The translations under genes were made by a program, and so were the position numbers. DNA of 64,000 nt from Cristatella mucedo. Lineage: Eukaryota > Bryozoa > Phylactolaemata > Cristatellidae. Below the pieces are notes generated by a model. That model was given only the letters and a program-made list of their open reading frames with translations, made no database searches and had not been told where the DNA came from. Below are positions 1 through 12,164 of this stretch, one piece after another. Position 1 is the first letter of the stretch. Each line of letters begins with the position of its first letter. The stretch covers positions 1,804,501 to 1,868,500 of the forward strand of contig WPIO01000027.1 in NCBI GenBank assembly GCA_009760855.2, written 5' to 3'.

Positions 1-1360
1 CTGCACTTGAAAGTGGCGTTCGAAGTTTCCTTACGTGCTTGTGCTATTGCCTTGGTTGCACCACGTCACTAAATTTGCTGACTGCAGACAAAGATCGCAA
101 TTCTTTGTATTCTGGAGTCTCCTGGTATTGGCTACGTGTCAGCAGCGTATTTCTGGTATACAGCGATGATGCAGAGTTGTAGCACGGCTGTAGAGCTGGA
201 GGCTGTCAGCACCATTTATCAGCACCGTTAATTGAGGATGAAGCTGGCTCTCCTCTAAGTTGATTCCGTTGAGGATGATTATCACCATCAACAACCACAT
301 ACTTTAATCGAAACGAGGGTGAGCTAAATCACCTAGACAACGGGTGCCGACGCAGATATTGCTCGGGCGTTCTGAATTCTAACTGCTAGCATCGGTTATG
401 TGATAATCTTTAGTTAGGCAGCATACAAGCCAAAGCTCTTTATTATAGTTGTGTATTGTTGGCCAGCCGCTGAAATGAGTGGCTAAGCTTTGGGCCTACA
501 GGTAGTTTAAATTGAGACATTTCGCTGGTCGTCCGTTCAGTGGTTCTCTCGGCGCCTGGCAACAACTGCTGCAGATCGTGGCTGGTAGAGGACGCCTGCA
601 ACCTTCCGTCCCGGTATGCTAGACGTCTCCAAACTAGTGACAGGGGCTTGGTATATTATGGCGCTATACGTTGCCGTCACATTTCTCTACTGTCAACATG
701 CTGTCGTGTGCCGTCACGAGTGCCATGTTTTCGGCGAACCTAGTTCTATGCAGATGTTAAAGCGGCACCGTTTGTAACTACTGCAGTGACCAGTCTGACG
801 TGGGGCCGCCCTACCAGGTAATCGCATTAGGGGCAATTCTCTTTCACTTGGTACTTCTATCAAACATCTCGATCGCTAGCAGCTAGACTTCCTACAACCT
901 TGAAAAGACACTTTCTTCTTAACCAGCTCGTCGCCGGAGTCTTGATGATTTGATGGCGTTGTTCGTTGGCCGTGAAAAGCCGGAATGTGCAACCTCTAAG
1001 GGGTCGTAATCGCAGGGAGAACGCGAACACAAAATTCTACTTGTCGCCGTCCTTCCCAAAAAGAAATAGTATATCACAGGAATTAGTTGTGCAGGTGACA
1101 ACTAGCCCAAACTGAAGTTGTTGAGAATTGCAGTCAATTCCTATTCCAAAAGTAGATGGGCTAATTGCAAGGTTTCTAAGCCAAAAACAAGCATTGGAAT
1201 TTGTTGCGATGAAAGCAGTCTTCAGCAAAAGCACACGTTACTGAGAACTGCCACTTGTTCCGGGCCCAACGTCTGCCGAACCGATCACTAGGTAGCTAAG
1301 CAAGAGATTATACTAAGACCAAATACGAACCGACGGCGGTTGTGGTACAATGGTACTTAC
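1..1360. other. Unassigned sequence, probable intron
   Basis: I see no convincing gene here; the short reading frames lack coding character. Because an intact IRG first exon with a splice donor ends at 1,361 on the minus strand, this stretch would be intron 1 of that copy, with exon 2 lying beyond the window edge. In locus A intron 1 is about 1.5 kb, so absence of exon 2 here is not surprising. Confidence 0.4.
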
Positions 1361-1457
1361 CGGATACTCCTTTCTCCTGTACTTCTTTCGCTAAAGCTTG
1401 AATGTCTTCTGCATTAACAATCTCGAAGTCAGTAATACAATCTTGAAAATCGCCCAT
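1361..1457 (-). CDS. IRG-family GTPase, first coding exon only (copy C)
   Basis: A 97-nt open exon beginning with ATG at 1,457 and ending at a consensus donor (G|GTAAGTACC). It encodes 32 residues plus one base, starting MGDFQDCITDF and ending QEKGVS, so the intron is phase 1. The same exon, with the same donor, occurs at 28,492-28,588 in front of a recognisable IRG GTPase exon whose acceptor needs exactly phase 1. Splicing the two would place the short N-terminal helix directly before the EKVRQGLDKW segment that precedes the P-loop, as in other IRGs. The assignment to IRG is therefore by synteny and phase, not by a domain. Unlike the copy at 28.5 kb this one has no stop codon, so it may belong to a functional gene whose remaining exons lie to the left of the window. 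Confidence 0.6.
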
Positions 1458-1572
1458 TGCCAGGTAGTGGTTAACTTTAACGGTTAATCAAAATGCTACG
1501 TTCAAGTATTATCTTACCGCCAGATCTGCTCCCTGACGGTGCTTTGCAGGCTGCGTTTCAATATGGTGCTGC

Positions 1573-2482
1573 TGTCGTATAATCGGGAAAGTCCCTAAGC
1601 TCAATGAATGGGTGGGGAATTCCCACCCTCGGGTGTTTTTCCCTAATGTGCTGGCTAGAGCCTGATTTTGACGTTAATTCCGAACCTCGGGTGCTTTCCC
1701 TCCACACCACACCCCAATCCGAAAGGGCTGCCTGTAGCCAGCCAGCTTTTGTCGGCAGTTCTGAATTACTGTGGCTCCTTCGGTTGCAGTATTTGGCAGT
1801 CTCACTGAGGCACAGGCGTTGGCGTGAGAAGTAAATGAGACTCACTGTTTATTGCTCTCACGAATTCATACGGACGATCTCTCAGAATCACCTCAGTTGG
1901 GGGAATGCAGACGGGGCAGGCAACCACCCCTACATCGAAGGCCAGAAGCAGCACCGTGTCAACTGCCCAGCCACAGGCTGCAGGTGGGGCTGTTGTAAGG
2001 AAAGTCACTTCTTAAGACAATTCCGAACAATGTCGTATAATCGGGAAAGTCCCTAAGCTCAATGAATGGGTGGGGAATTCCCACCCTCGGGTGTTTTTCC
2101 CTAATGTGCTGGCTAGAGCCTGATTTTGACGTTAATTCCGAACCTCGGGTGCTTTCCCTCCACACCACACCCCAATCCGAAAGGGCTGCCTGTAGCCAGC
2201 CAGCTTTTGTCGGCAGTTCTGAATTACTGTGGCTCCTTCGGTTGCAGTATTTGGCAGTCTCACTGAGGCACAGGCGTTGGCGTGAGAAGTAAATGAGACT
2301 CACTGTTTATTGCTCTCACGAATTCATACGGACGATCTCTCAGAATCACCTCAGTTGGGGGAATGCAGACGGGGCAGGCAACCACCCCTACATCGAAGGC
2401 CAGAAGCAGCACCGTGTCAACTGCCCAGCCACAGGCTGCAGGTGGAGCTGTTGTAAGGAAAGTCACTTCTTAAGACAATTCC
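1573..2482. repeat. 458-bp tandem duplication upstream of IRG exon copy C
   Basis: Two near-identical direct copies, 1,573-2,030 and 2,031-2,482, with a period of 458 bp. They differ by only a few bases (for example GTGGGGC versus GTGGAGC near the end), so the duplication is recent. The reading frames inside are duplicated too but show no recognisable protein. The left part of the unit, together with 1,310-1,572, is also found at 28,440-28,848 upstream of the IRG exon of locus A, so the unit contains the 5' flank, and possibly the promoter, of an IRG gene. Confidence 0.9.
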
Positions 2483-3334
2483 CTTTTCAATCCTTCTCAT
2501 GCTCACTATCGTTCGCATTCAAAGTCTTGAAAATGAAGCTACCTTGAGAATTTTCTTTCCCTCCAACACTAAAACTTGTGTCATATATTTTTGAAACATT
2601 TTAAACATACATTTTATATATTATAATGCCAGGATTAAGTGAATATACTATGATATAATATGATGTAATATATGAATATATCATAAATGAATATATGAAT
2701 ACATAAATATGAATATGTGAATATATTATATAATATATGAAACTTAAAAAAAAATTATAATATATCTCTTCAAAAATTAGATAATAATGTTAAAAAAGTT
2801 CTAGATATTATTGCTTAATCTTTTTATGGAATGGAAAGTTATTGGATCTTGCTTAATTGATGTTTAATTGCTAGAGATTTGTTAAATGATAAATGTGATA
2901 AAAAATAGGAATATGTTTTAGTATTTTTAGAGATCAAGAACTTGCTACTACTCATTTTTGGTTAACCATCAATAGTTTGGTTACTGATATTGGTTCTTAT
3001 ATATTAATCAATGTAAATCCAAATCCTTTATTAATTTATATGCAAGATAAAACAGAATTAGTATATAATATTCCAGAAGGTTTGAACTAACTGACGATGA
3101 TACATTTATCATTGATCTAGAGAAATCAACATTTCCTTCTCATATTAGTAAATGTCCATTTCCATGAAAAGATCAATTATTAAAAATTAAAAAAGAATGC
3201 TATAAGAAATTAAACAAATAGATATAGGGCAATGTCAGACCTTCAAAGTAAATACGCCAGTGATAAACATAACAAAATACTTGTGGACGATGATAGAATT
3301 AAAGGTTGCTTAACTAATAACTAACTTAGCTAAC
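2483..3334 (+). pseudogene. AT-rich relic with viral-like reading frames
   Basis: Composition changes abruptly from mixed to strongly AT-rich. The first 250 bp are simple ATATGAATA-type sequence. From about 2,880 the plus strand carries broken coding-like stretches (for example LATTHFWLTINSL and IYMQDKTELVYNI) separated by single stops. At about 3,232 a short frame starts MSDLQSKYASDKHNK right after the bases GATATAGGGCA. That layout (ATATAG followed within a few bases by ATG) is the one seen before genes of the viral element at 28.9-44.9 kb. I do not recognise the protein. A decayed second copy of a related dsDNA element is my best reading, held loosely. Confidence 0.35.
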
Positions 3335-4698
3335 TTAATCTCTGATCAAAAAGAAAAAGGGGAAACTGGCAGATAGTTTGCAGATACATCTGTACCTAAT
3401 CCAACTTTTTGAATTAATCGTCTAACGATGGACGATTCACAGGAATCGATTACAACCCTTTTTTCCAGATAAGCTGTATCAACCTCGATTACGGCTAGGC
3501 TAGGTTTTTCTGCCAGTGAAGACCACAGAGATAATGGTTTAGGGTGTTCAGAAGACGAGCTGTTTTATTTGATCTAACTAACACAGCCACATCGCATGCA
3601 GAAACCTGGGAAAATCTTTTACGGAAGGTCACGGTTTGAAATTCGGCAATTGATTTAGTCAGAGAGGGCTTCATAAATGCACGAACGTGCACAATTGTTT
3701 TGGTGTGAAAGCTGAAAAAATTCAGTCATGCAATTAATATTTGGGGAGGGAAACCTCTAAGCTTTGGCTAGTAAATTGCTTACAGTCTTTTTTGGGCCTG
3801 GCTGGCAAAACTTGAGTTTTTCTAATAAAAAAAGGAAGCCCTGGCCTTTCTAAGCGTTCAGGTGTAGGCTCGAAGGAATTCTTTGGAATTGACCAGATCT
3901 TCATCTGACCCAGACTTTTAAACGGCGTTCAAGCCTGGACTTAACACGGGGCATCTTTCGATGTTTTTTGTAACACAAAAGGAGTCTCCACGACTTTGTA
4001 CACGAAAAAATATACGGAAGCATGCTTGTCAAGAGACTCTTAAGCATCGTGCTCCCTGCATTAGTGACTGTATCAAGGCTATCGGTCGAGTCTGGGTGCA
4101 GATAAAGTAGACCTACCTCACCCACAGATTTAAAAAAATGATCTTGGTCAGTGCTTTTGAAGTAACGTCGCTGGACTAACTCGACTTTATCTGTACTACA
4201 ACGGAGCGTGAAGAGTTAACGAGACCAATCATTGATTCGAGTGTGGGTCAGAGCTGGCACAAAACAAGGACAGTGGGGCAGACATGTCTAGTAATATCGA
4301 GATCTAGAATATGGCCACCAACCATTAACTTGATGGACCAAACCAAAGTTCTCCAGAAAGCTAAGAAACGAACCGATCTGGCTCTTGCTAAGGCTGTCAA
4401 CGGTAATATTGAAGTCTCCTGCAATCAGTAACGGCCTGTCACACACATAGTTTAGCGAGGATTCCCCAAAACTCCTCTATAAAAAGTTCACGCAGCAAGA
4501 AGGAGGTCGTTATGTCACAACTGGGAGAGGCACTGTCCTTGATTAGGACCTGATTGCAACTGATTCAAACGATCACCTTTGCGAAAGAACTGCATGCATT
4601 ATAGCCAAAAAATTAATACATTACAATAGCAACCCAACCACCAACCTTGTTAGCTATCATGGACTGAAAGAATGAAAATTCGGGTGAAGTGGTCATTT
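3335..4698 (-). mobile_element. LINE family 2 fragment (endonuclease and linker region)
   Basis: About 1.36 kb closely matching 48,090-49,441. Read on the minus strand it begins inside an apurinic-endonuclease domain (segment NKVGGWVAIVMY), passes the GGHILDLDITR segment that corresponds to the conserved GH-LDLVIT motif of CR1/L2-type LINE endonucleases, and continues into the linker before the reverse transcriptase (RLERRLKVW). Frameshifts and stops are frequent. The reverse transcriptase itself is missing here. Non-LTR retrotransposon relic. Confidence 0.7.
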
Positions 4699-4746
4699 TA
4701 GTTCTCATTTTAGGATTTTCTCCGGTAAGACTGTGGCCCCTCTTAT

Positions 4747-4815
4747 AATAATAATAATACACTCGATAAAGCACCCTCTGAGAACTCAATCTCTTTCTCA
4801 GCGCCTTATGTCTGT
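4747..4815 (-). mobile_element. LINE family 1 3' tail fragment
   Basis: Reverse complement of the terminal 70 bp of the LINE at 14.8-17.9 kb: a TAA/TTA tract followed by the GATAAAGC(A/G)CCCTCTGAGAAC type sequence and the AATCTCTTTCT block. It could be the tail of a very short LINE insertion or of a SINE that borrowed this tail. Confidence 0.65.
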
Positions 4816-5439
4816 GTAAAGGGGCGTGTGTGCTATGACAGTGGCTCCGGCGGCGGTTGTTCGTGCGAGAGTGTAACGGAGACACAGCGGGTGAACTAGC
4901 GCGGTAAACTAGCTCGGTAAACGAGACGCTCTTTATTACTCTCGACGGATACATATATGAGAGCCAATAAATCGCAGCACGTGACACGAAATATAACCTG
5001 CATCAGTCGCCTGACTGCACTGCTTTAACGGCTTAACTATTGGCCACAGGTGAGGTATGTACATTAGTGTCACGCGCTTCGCTGGTCCCAACAGAAGAAG
5101 CCGCAGGCGAACACTGCACAGTCGCCAGAAGGTGGGCTGATCTCACTTCTATCAGTACTTAGCCCTAGTGACGTAATAACCTACAAACAAAACCATGTAA
5201 CATTTGCACGCTAAATTAACCTATCACGACTGTCGAGATATCATTCGTGGTTCCTGAATTATACTTTTTGGGAACCGGTTTTTATTATCTGATGGGGTTT
5301 AAAAAGCTCAAGTTAAAAAAGAGGCAAGCAGTTGCTTCTGAGCCACGAGCTTTGAGCTGCAGGCTATGCTCGCTGCTTGATACTTCTAGCCCAGCCTATT
5401 AAGCAGTTCAATAAGCGCGATTCGTCGCAAAAATAATTA
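4816..5439. other. Unassigned sequence
   Basis: No gene or repeat recognised on either strand. Confidence 0.4.
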
Positions 5440-5648
<209 letters not shown>

Positions 5649-6126
5649 ATTTAGGACTTACTCGACCTTAAATGACGTTGGGATTCATGAACCAACCTTG
5701 CCAAGACGCCCGTGTCGACAGTACGTCTGCCGTCGTATGCGTCTCGAAGGCCGTATACAGCTGCATCAAAACAAACCGCAGCTACGAACGGCCCAAGTCA
5801 GAAGTTGAAACCACCTTCATTTACCATAAATACAATTTAATTGTCATTTTCAGACATCGCGAACTGAAACGGCGGCAAGCTGAATCAGCCATATTATTAC
5901 TAATACTCCATATAACTATTCGTAGTTCCGTAATTGTAATGGCTAGGAACAGCCCTTGTGATAATCTATTGCATAAACAACGACTCGTGAGATAGGCAGT
6001 CACTTGTGTTGCGGCGTGTGTGGAGACCTTCATTATTGACATCCCTGACTTAAAGTAGGAAGTCGTGCAATACAAAATCAACATTTACAGGGAAGATATT
6101 ACACAAAAATACGTCCAACAAACTTC
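5649..6126. other. Unassigned sequence
   Basis: Short open frames on both strands, none with recognisable motifs. Nothing else seen. Confidence 0.4.

Positions 6127-6173
<47 letters not shown>
6127..6173. repeat. (GA)n microsatellite
   Basis: About 23 uninterrupted GA units. Confidence 0.97.
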
Positions 6174-6175
<2 letters not shown>

Positions 6176-6427
6176 TTACGAGGCGTTGTGTTTTCAGCTG
6201 CTATAACAGTCGTTACTTTTTTGAATCTTTCGATTGCAGTAGACGCTGACCAAAACAGCTATAGAAATTGCTTTCTAAAGGAAAACGTTTGGCCTTGACT
6301 ACATATTTACGAAAGTTTTTTTGACTTAAAGTCAAGGCATTCTCACACGTGACTCGCAATCTTTTAGAGAGCGTTCGGGAGAATGTCGCCAGACGCTCAG
6401 TCGAGCTCTTCGCTGAAGAAGTGGCCA

Positions 6428-7400
6428 GATAATAATAATTATAATGACAATGACAATAATAATAACAATACATTTGCTATAGCACCCCGATAATTCAATC
6501 TCTTTGTAGGCACTTTCCATTTGCTGCAAAGGAACCACGATCGAATGGTTATTAGTACCATGCTCAAGGTTAACAAGCATAGCATGATTAGAAGTGAGAT
6601 GCACACGCCAGCATGAAAATATGGTTAGTGGCAGCATGCATTGTGTCTGCACGAATAAGCACATAAATGTAGAATCCCAATGACCAACTAAATACTTTGA
6701 TAAATGAATGCGTGTATAGCTTCCTTTTATGCAGTCAAGTCAAGAGGATGCCGAGACGAATGTTAAAGGTGAGTTCAAGGCTTTGGGAGCGTACGAACTA
6801 AAGGCGTGGTCCCCTAAGTATTTGAGGTTTGTACGAAGTATAGGCAAGCGAATAGTTTTCCAATGCGGGCGGTACGATGCCTAGCCTGGTGGGGAAAAGG
6901 ATCCAGAAGGTAGGCTAGAGCCAAAGGAAGACCAGACCTAGAAGTGAGTAAAAGTACCTTCAAGTGGCTGCGTTGCTTGACTGGGAGCCGGGGTAGGTCA
7001 GCAATAGGTGGTGTGATGTAGACATTGCGACTCACGAAGGTAAGCATAGCTGCAGAATTGTGCACCAGCTGTAAGCGCCTGATTGCACAGCCGGTCGATC
7101 AGTAAGCAGTGAGTTGCAAAAGTCGGACGGGATGTCATAAAAGCATGGACCACTTTACATGTGGTTTTCCTATCCAAGCAAGCCCAAATTTATGAATCTT
7201 ACGTAGCTGGAAGTAGGCAGACATGACTGTGGAGATGGTGGGGTCGTCTAATGAATGTCATTTTCGAACAGGATGTCTCGATTTTGCGGAGAATCAGCAG
7301 GAGATATGCTAGCAGAGCCGATTGTGAGCGTTAGCCCTTCCAGTTTCTGAATTACACTTGGTTTGCCCATAACTAGTAGGTTGGTTTTACGTCCCATTTA
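6428..7400 (-). mobile_element. LINE family 1, 3' part, diverged copy
   Basis: On the minus strand this follows the 3' kilobase of the LINE at 14.8-17.9 kb: the segment around the LLVMGK motif (about 7,370), then the C-terminal reverse-transcriptase region (the frame at 6,814-7,065 contains a counterpart of LADLHWLPVRQR and HQARHRTARI), the 3' UTR, and an ATT-rich tail at 6,430. Many indels; old copy truncated at its 5' end. Confidence 0.75.
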
Positions 7401-8779
7401 TTGGAAGTCTCCTTGCTGTCACCGGTTCTGTTGTTCGTGCCAAGCGAATACTCGAGAGCTTCATTATCGAAACAAAGAAATGCCCAATTGAGAAATTAGG
7501 AATGCAAGTGAAAAGATCTGAAGTATAATCGGCAGCAACAGCTTGGTCAAGCTTGGTTGGCTCTGTTCGAACAAATGGGCAGCAGATATAGTAAAGCAGG
7601 ACGAAAGCAAGTTCATATCGTCTTATACGTGATAGTTAAATTTATATGGGTTTTACTGAAAGTGATACCAGAAAGTAGTACTCATCTACAAGTCAGACAT
7701 AAACCTAAAGCTAGTTATTGAAATAAATCAAATAAATTATTTGAACGAAGTTAAAAGACTCGCCGGCGTCCTTAAAATATGACAATAATCAATCGATTTG
7801 CAGAACCTTCAGCAGAATCTGTCCATAAGAGTTACGCTTGATGCTTGCACTTTTTATACAAATAATTTTGGGATAAGAATTGTGGGCATGATTAATTTTC
7901 GGTGAACTCCTGGTCCAGACCATATTAATAGCGACGCCACAACCAAAGACATACTTTCTTTCTGTACTCGTTGATTCAGGCTGCCTGAGTCTGACGTTTA
8001 GGAATTCTCTATAGCCAAATGCACATGGCAACATGGCATAAATTGTACCCTCCAAATTTAATTAAAACTATAATTGAAACAATAACTAGCTTTTCCTAAC
8101 AACGGTGTGCAATCTATTACCTTGTACCAAGGCAGGGTTTGGCTGGCCAGGTCGGCTGTAACGTGATATCGGTCACCGGCTGGGCCAGGACCTAACTTGT
8201 AGGCTTGCCCGGAAATGTGATGACGCCATATTATCAGGGCTGTCGGAGTCCCGACGTTGTCCGGAAAAGTCACGGGAGAAGACTGAAAAGCATACGTCGC
8301 TGGCCAAGCATACTACAGTATCAAGGGTGGTGAAGATCCGTGGATGCCATATGATCAAGCAATTACAAACTCAAGAGTTTCGGTTGCTGAATAGACGGAG
8401 TGGAGAGATAATGTTTCGTGATCCAAGTTTTCCACAAACAACATATGATATCATATCGTCTTTTCCAGCATTTCATCTGATTTTGATGTTGCATCTTGAT
8501 CGCTTTTTCTGACTGTAGTTCATCGTAACTTAGCTCAAGCTTTACGATGCCCCCTTTTCACGAATCGACACGTACCTCTGTACTAGCACAAAGGCATGGT
8601 GCAATCACAATATTATGATAAAATGAGTTAATCACACGGTGCCTAAACCCCCATATACAGAGATTCAGAGATTACTAATTCGTCCGCCCTCAGTCGTCTC
8701 TTTGAGCTAAATTGAAATATCGTGGTGATATTATTTTAATTTAGTATTTGCAGAAAGTAACTCACTTCTAGAACTTTTT
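7401..8779. other. Unassigned sequence
   Basis: No gene recognised; scattered short frames without coding signs. Confidence 0.4.
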
Positions 8780-9470
8780 TTATAACTTTTTTGTTCTTTT
8801 AAATGTGGAATTGATATAGTGTTTCAAGTTAATTCTCATCGCTGAGCCGTTAATAGCTTTTAACAAAACTAATAATGATATATGATACTTCTGGAGTTCC
8901 AGAGTGTTTACAATTATTCCACTTATTGCTCCTGTAAGTAGGTCATTGAAATTTAAAAATTTACCGCTGCCATTTAAATCGATAGCTTCCAGAGGGTAGT
9001 GTGACCATAGAGAGTTGAAAATGTGAGGAATTTTCAAGATTAGTCTGCTTGTATCTCGAGCAATTTTAACGTTACAATTCGCAGAAATCTAACCGATTTG
9101 ATAGCTTTTGAGACATCGTGCATAGCTGGAATTCGCCTGATATTTATCAGGAAAAATCTGATCTACTTTCAAGGATATTGATTTTGTTCAAAAGACGACG
9201 TACGTACAGCTACTAAACTAATAACAGCATTGCAATGAGAGACCTTACTAAAATGTACGCATGCCTGTTTTGATACAGATGCCGAATCTGTAAGATCAAA
9301 GTTAGTCATTGATAAGCACGTTATGATTACCGTCATATGCATAGGAAAACTTCTTTCAAGGAAAGTTTTACACTCGTCTAACCAGTTTATCGTGCAAATT
9401 ATATTTCTTACATATTGAGGTTTTGGCACCCGCCTAATATTAGTTACATTTTGTGTTAGATTTCCTCCCC
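8780..9470 (-). pseudogene. Unidentified decayed coding-like region
   Basis: Two reading frames on the minus strand (9,169-9,429, extendable upstream to about 9,470, and 8,780-9,037, extendable upstream to about 9,080) look protein-like rather than random and are linked by sequence with only isolated stops. The first reads through a segment RNIICTINWLDECKTFLE, the second through KIPHIFNSLWSHYPLEAIDL. I do not recognise a family. It could be a decayed host gene, an unrecognised transposon protein, or chance. Confidence 0.2.
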
Positions 9471-10496
9471 AATCTGATTAACTTGTATTAAGGTAACTCA
9501 TTCTGGAAACGTTGCTTCATGATACAGTGATAAAACCTTCTACGTATTTATGAACGCTTCAGATTTACAGAATCTAACTACCAAGTCATTTCGCAACAAG
9601 TTTGAATCTGTGCCTCATTTGCTAAAAGAATTGTCGGGAGAAAGAGTTGGTCCAATTCATAGCCCACTCTTTGTCCGCATGTAGATTTTTACTTCGATAG
9701 TTCGGATTTTTATGGGTAGCATTACCGTGGAGCTTCATGAACACGAGCATTGTTCGACTTGCTTCCGATATTTTTTAGTCATAAAGGATGTAATAGGTTA
9801 TGATAGGATTCCTTGAATTGAAGGGCATTAGCTCTATAGAAGTTATAAAAACTCGCTGTGATAGAAAACACTGATTTCTAAGGGGCCATCATATTGGGAA
9901 AAGTCTTGGTAGCGAGCAGCAAAGGGTAATGTTACTCTAGGCATTGATTGTTGATATGATTGAAGTCCAGTTTCGTGTGTACACCTGTACATTATTTATG
10001 CCGACGGGGTCGTAACTAAGATTGAATCTCAGATTCAAGTGAGCAGTAATAGAGCAACAGCTATACCAAATAGATCGTGTATGCAACATAATCGTGTACA
10101 ATTCGTTGGGTATTAATGACTATCCTAGTAGCGTTCCCGCCCATGCATAGTTCGACCAAAATTATTTAGTGCAGTTTGCATTCATATTTATAGTTTAGAA
10201 TTTGTTATGAATTTAAATAATCGGCTAGATCATTAATTCTGCACTGATTTATTTTTAGATATCTCTCTGCTGCTGTTTCTCCATGTAATTTAATGACCTG
10301 GTCGTTAAAGATTAATTCAGAATTTCTCCACTATTCGTTGTGTAATGCACGGCGTTCACATCCTCTCTCCAGAAAATATCATTCTCTCAAAAAACGTCGA
10401 CCCATGACATTCCAGGTAATATTTGAAGATGAATTTCACGTACATGCATGTGCTATCTATCGATCAAAGTATCTGTTCGTCTGATTTTTCGTCTGT
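9471..10496. other. Unassigned sequence
   Basis: AT-rich, no gene or repeat recognised. Confidence 0.4.
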
Positions 10497-11350
10497 CTGT
10501 CCATACATCCATCCATTCATCCATCCACCCATCCATACATCCATCCACCCATCCATCGACCCATCCATTCACCCATCCATCCATCCACCCATCCATTCAC
10601 CCATCCATCCACCCATCCACCCATCCACCCATCCACCCATCCACCCATCCACCCATCCACCCATCCACCCATCCACCCATCCACCCATCCACCCATCCCC
10701 CCACCCACCCCCCCACCCACCCACCCATCCACCCATCCCCCCATCCACCCATCCACCCATCCACCCATCCACCCATCCACCCATCCACCCATCCACCCAT
10801 CCACCCATCCACCCATCCACCCATCCACCCATCCACCCATCCACCCATCCACCCATCCACCCATCCATCCACCCATCCATCCTCCCACGCACCCACCCAC
10901 CCATCCACCCATCAAGCCATTTATCCACTCACCCACCCACCCATCCACCCACCCAACCACCCATCCACCCATTCACCCATCCACCCATCCAGCCATCCAT
11001 CCATCCACCCATCCAGCCATCTATCCATTCATCCATCCATCCATCCATCCATCCATCCATCCATCCATCCATTCATCGATCGATCGATCGATCGATCGAT
11101 CGATCGATCCATCCATCCGTCCGTCCGTGCATCCGTCCGTCCGTCCGTCCGTCCGTTCGTCTATCCGTTTACCTCTCAGTCTGTCTTTCTGCCCGACTAT
11201 CAATCAACCAATTTATCAATCTATCAATCCATCCATTCATCCATCACTACACCCGTACATCCGTCTGTCCGTCCGTCTATCTGGCCTGTCTGGTCTGTCT
11301 GTCTGCCTGTCTGTCTGCCTGGTCTGTCTGTCTGTCTATCTATCTATCTA
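10497..11350. repeat. Tetranucleotide-derived array (CATC/CACC, GATC, GTCC, GTCT)
   Basis: About 850 bp of 4-bp-phase repeats. The core (10,600-10,870) is a regular 8-bp unit CCATCCAC-CCATCCAC. It grades into pure ATCC (11,030-11,075), a GATC run (11,076-11,108), GTCC (11,115-11,160) and CTGT/CTAT to 11,350. Since the period shares no factor with 3, all frames on both strands stay open for long distances (Thr-His-Pro-Pro or Gly-Trp-Met-Asp repeats); I do not regard any of them as genes. Confidence 0.95.
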
Positions 11351-11779
11351 TGAATCCATTTACGGACTCTGCCGTTTTTCGACGTTGCCAGTTCAGACTT
11401 TGTCGCCACAAGACTATGCCATTTGTGGACTCAGTCTCCGCGGAATTTTTTCAGACATTGCCATTTTGGTAGACCTAGCCACTGCGGAAATTCTATATGT
11501 CCACATCAATCGATATGGTTATGGGCTTAAATTGAGTTGATTTCAAAACGGAAAGTTTTTGGCTGCGGAAAACCCCGAGAAACAAGTACGAGAAATTGAA
11601 AAACTGGGAGCCTATCGAACTTGAGCAAGTAAGCATTATTAAAATAGATAAGGATATTAGTAAATGAATAATACTCTCTCAGCTATGAAGTTAGCTATGC
11701 AATTTATCAAGGATTCCAAAACTAAACAGGACAGCAGTTCCGAGGAAGGTATCGAGAAGGTTGTTGAGATAACTATAGG
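11351..11779. other. Unassigned, weak coding-like frame
   Basis: A 62-residue frame starts at 11,664 (MNNTLSAMKLAMQFIKDSK), follows an AT-rich stretch and is cut by a LINE fragment from about 11,780. It may be the front of an older element interrupted by the LINE pieces, but I cannot name it. Confidence 0.2.
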
Positions 11780-12020
11780 AGGTACAAGTGTAGAAGCAGC
11801 TAGAAGCAACGCTACGCCAGCGTATCTTCTCTATAATTTGCACGAAATCTAGATTTCCTGTTCTAAAGTGACCCTTCACTAGACGATCAAATCAGCTCCA
11901 GAGTCAAGTCTGCCTACTTTGAGCTTGACAAAATGTGAAAAAATTCGGACCGGCTAAGACAAAGATACAACATCCGAACGGGTTCATACATTTGTGACGT
12001 TCCTCTCGACTTCTGCAGTA
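11780..12020 (+). mobile_element. LINE family 1 internal fragment
   Basis: Matches the stretch of the 14.8-17.9 kb LINE around the GVIFRSDLSLDDHISS coding region up to the DFCNS region (CTCGACTTCTGCA near 12,010), where it breaks into a TTATTATTAATATT tract. Many substitutions and no open frame. Confidence 0.65.
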
Positions 12021-12164
12021 TTATTATTATTAATATTATTATTGGGGAAATTATTAAAAAGTTCTTAGTGCTTATAGGATCAATCAAAATTTAGATATAA
12101 GATATATATTAATATTAATATTAATATTGTAAGATATATATAAGATATATATTAGATACATATT

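Noticed and set aside
1573-2482. Pair of 458-bp direct repeats as LTRs
   Set aside because: The copies are directly adjacent with no internal region, lack TG...CA ends, and the unit occurs as 5' flank of an IRG exon elsewhere.
10423-11472. 349-codon frame rich in Ser/Thr-His-Pro, and Gly-Trp-Met-Asp frames on the other strand
   Set aside because: They are translations of a 4-bp-period array; every frame is open because the repeat lacks stops. No unique sequence of coding character.
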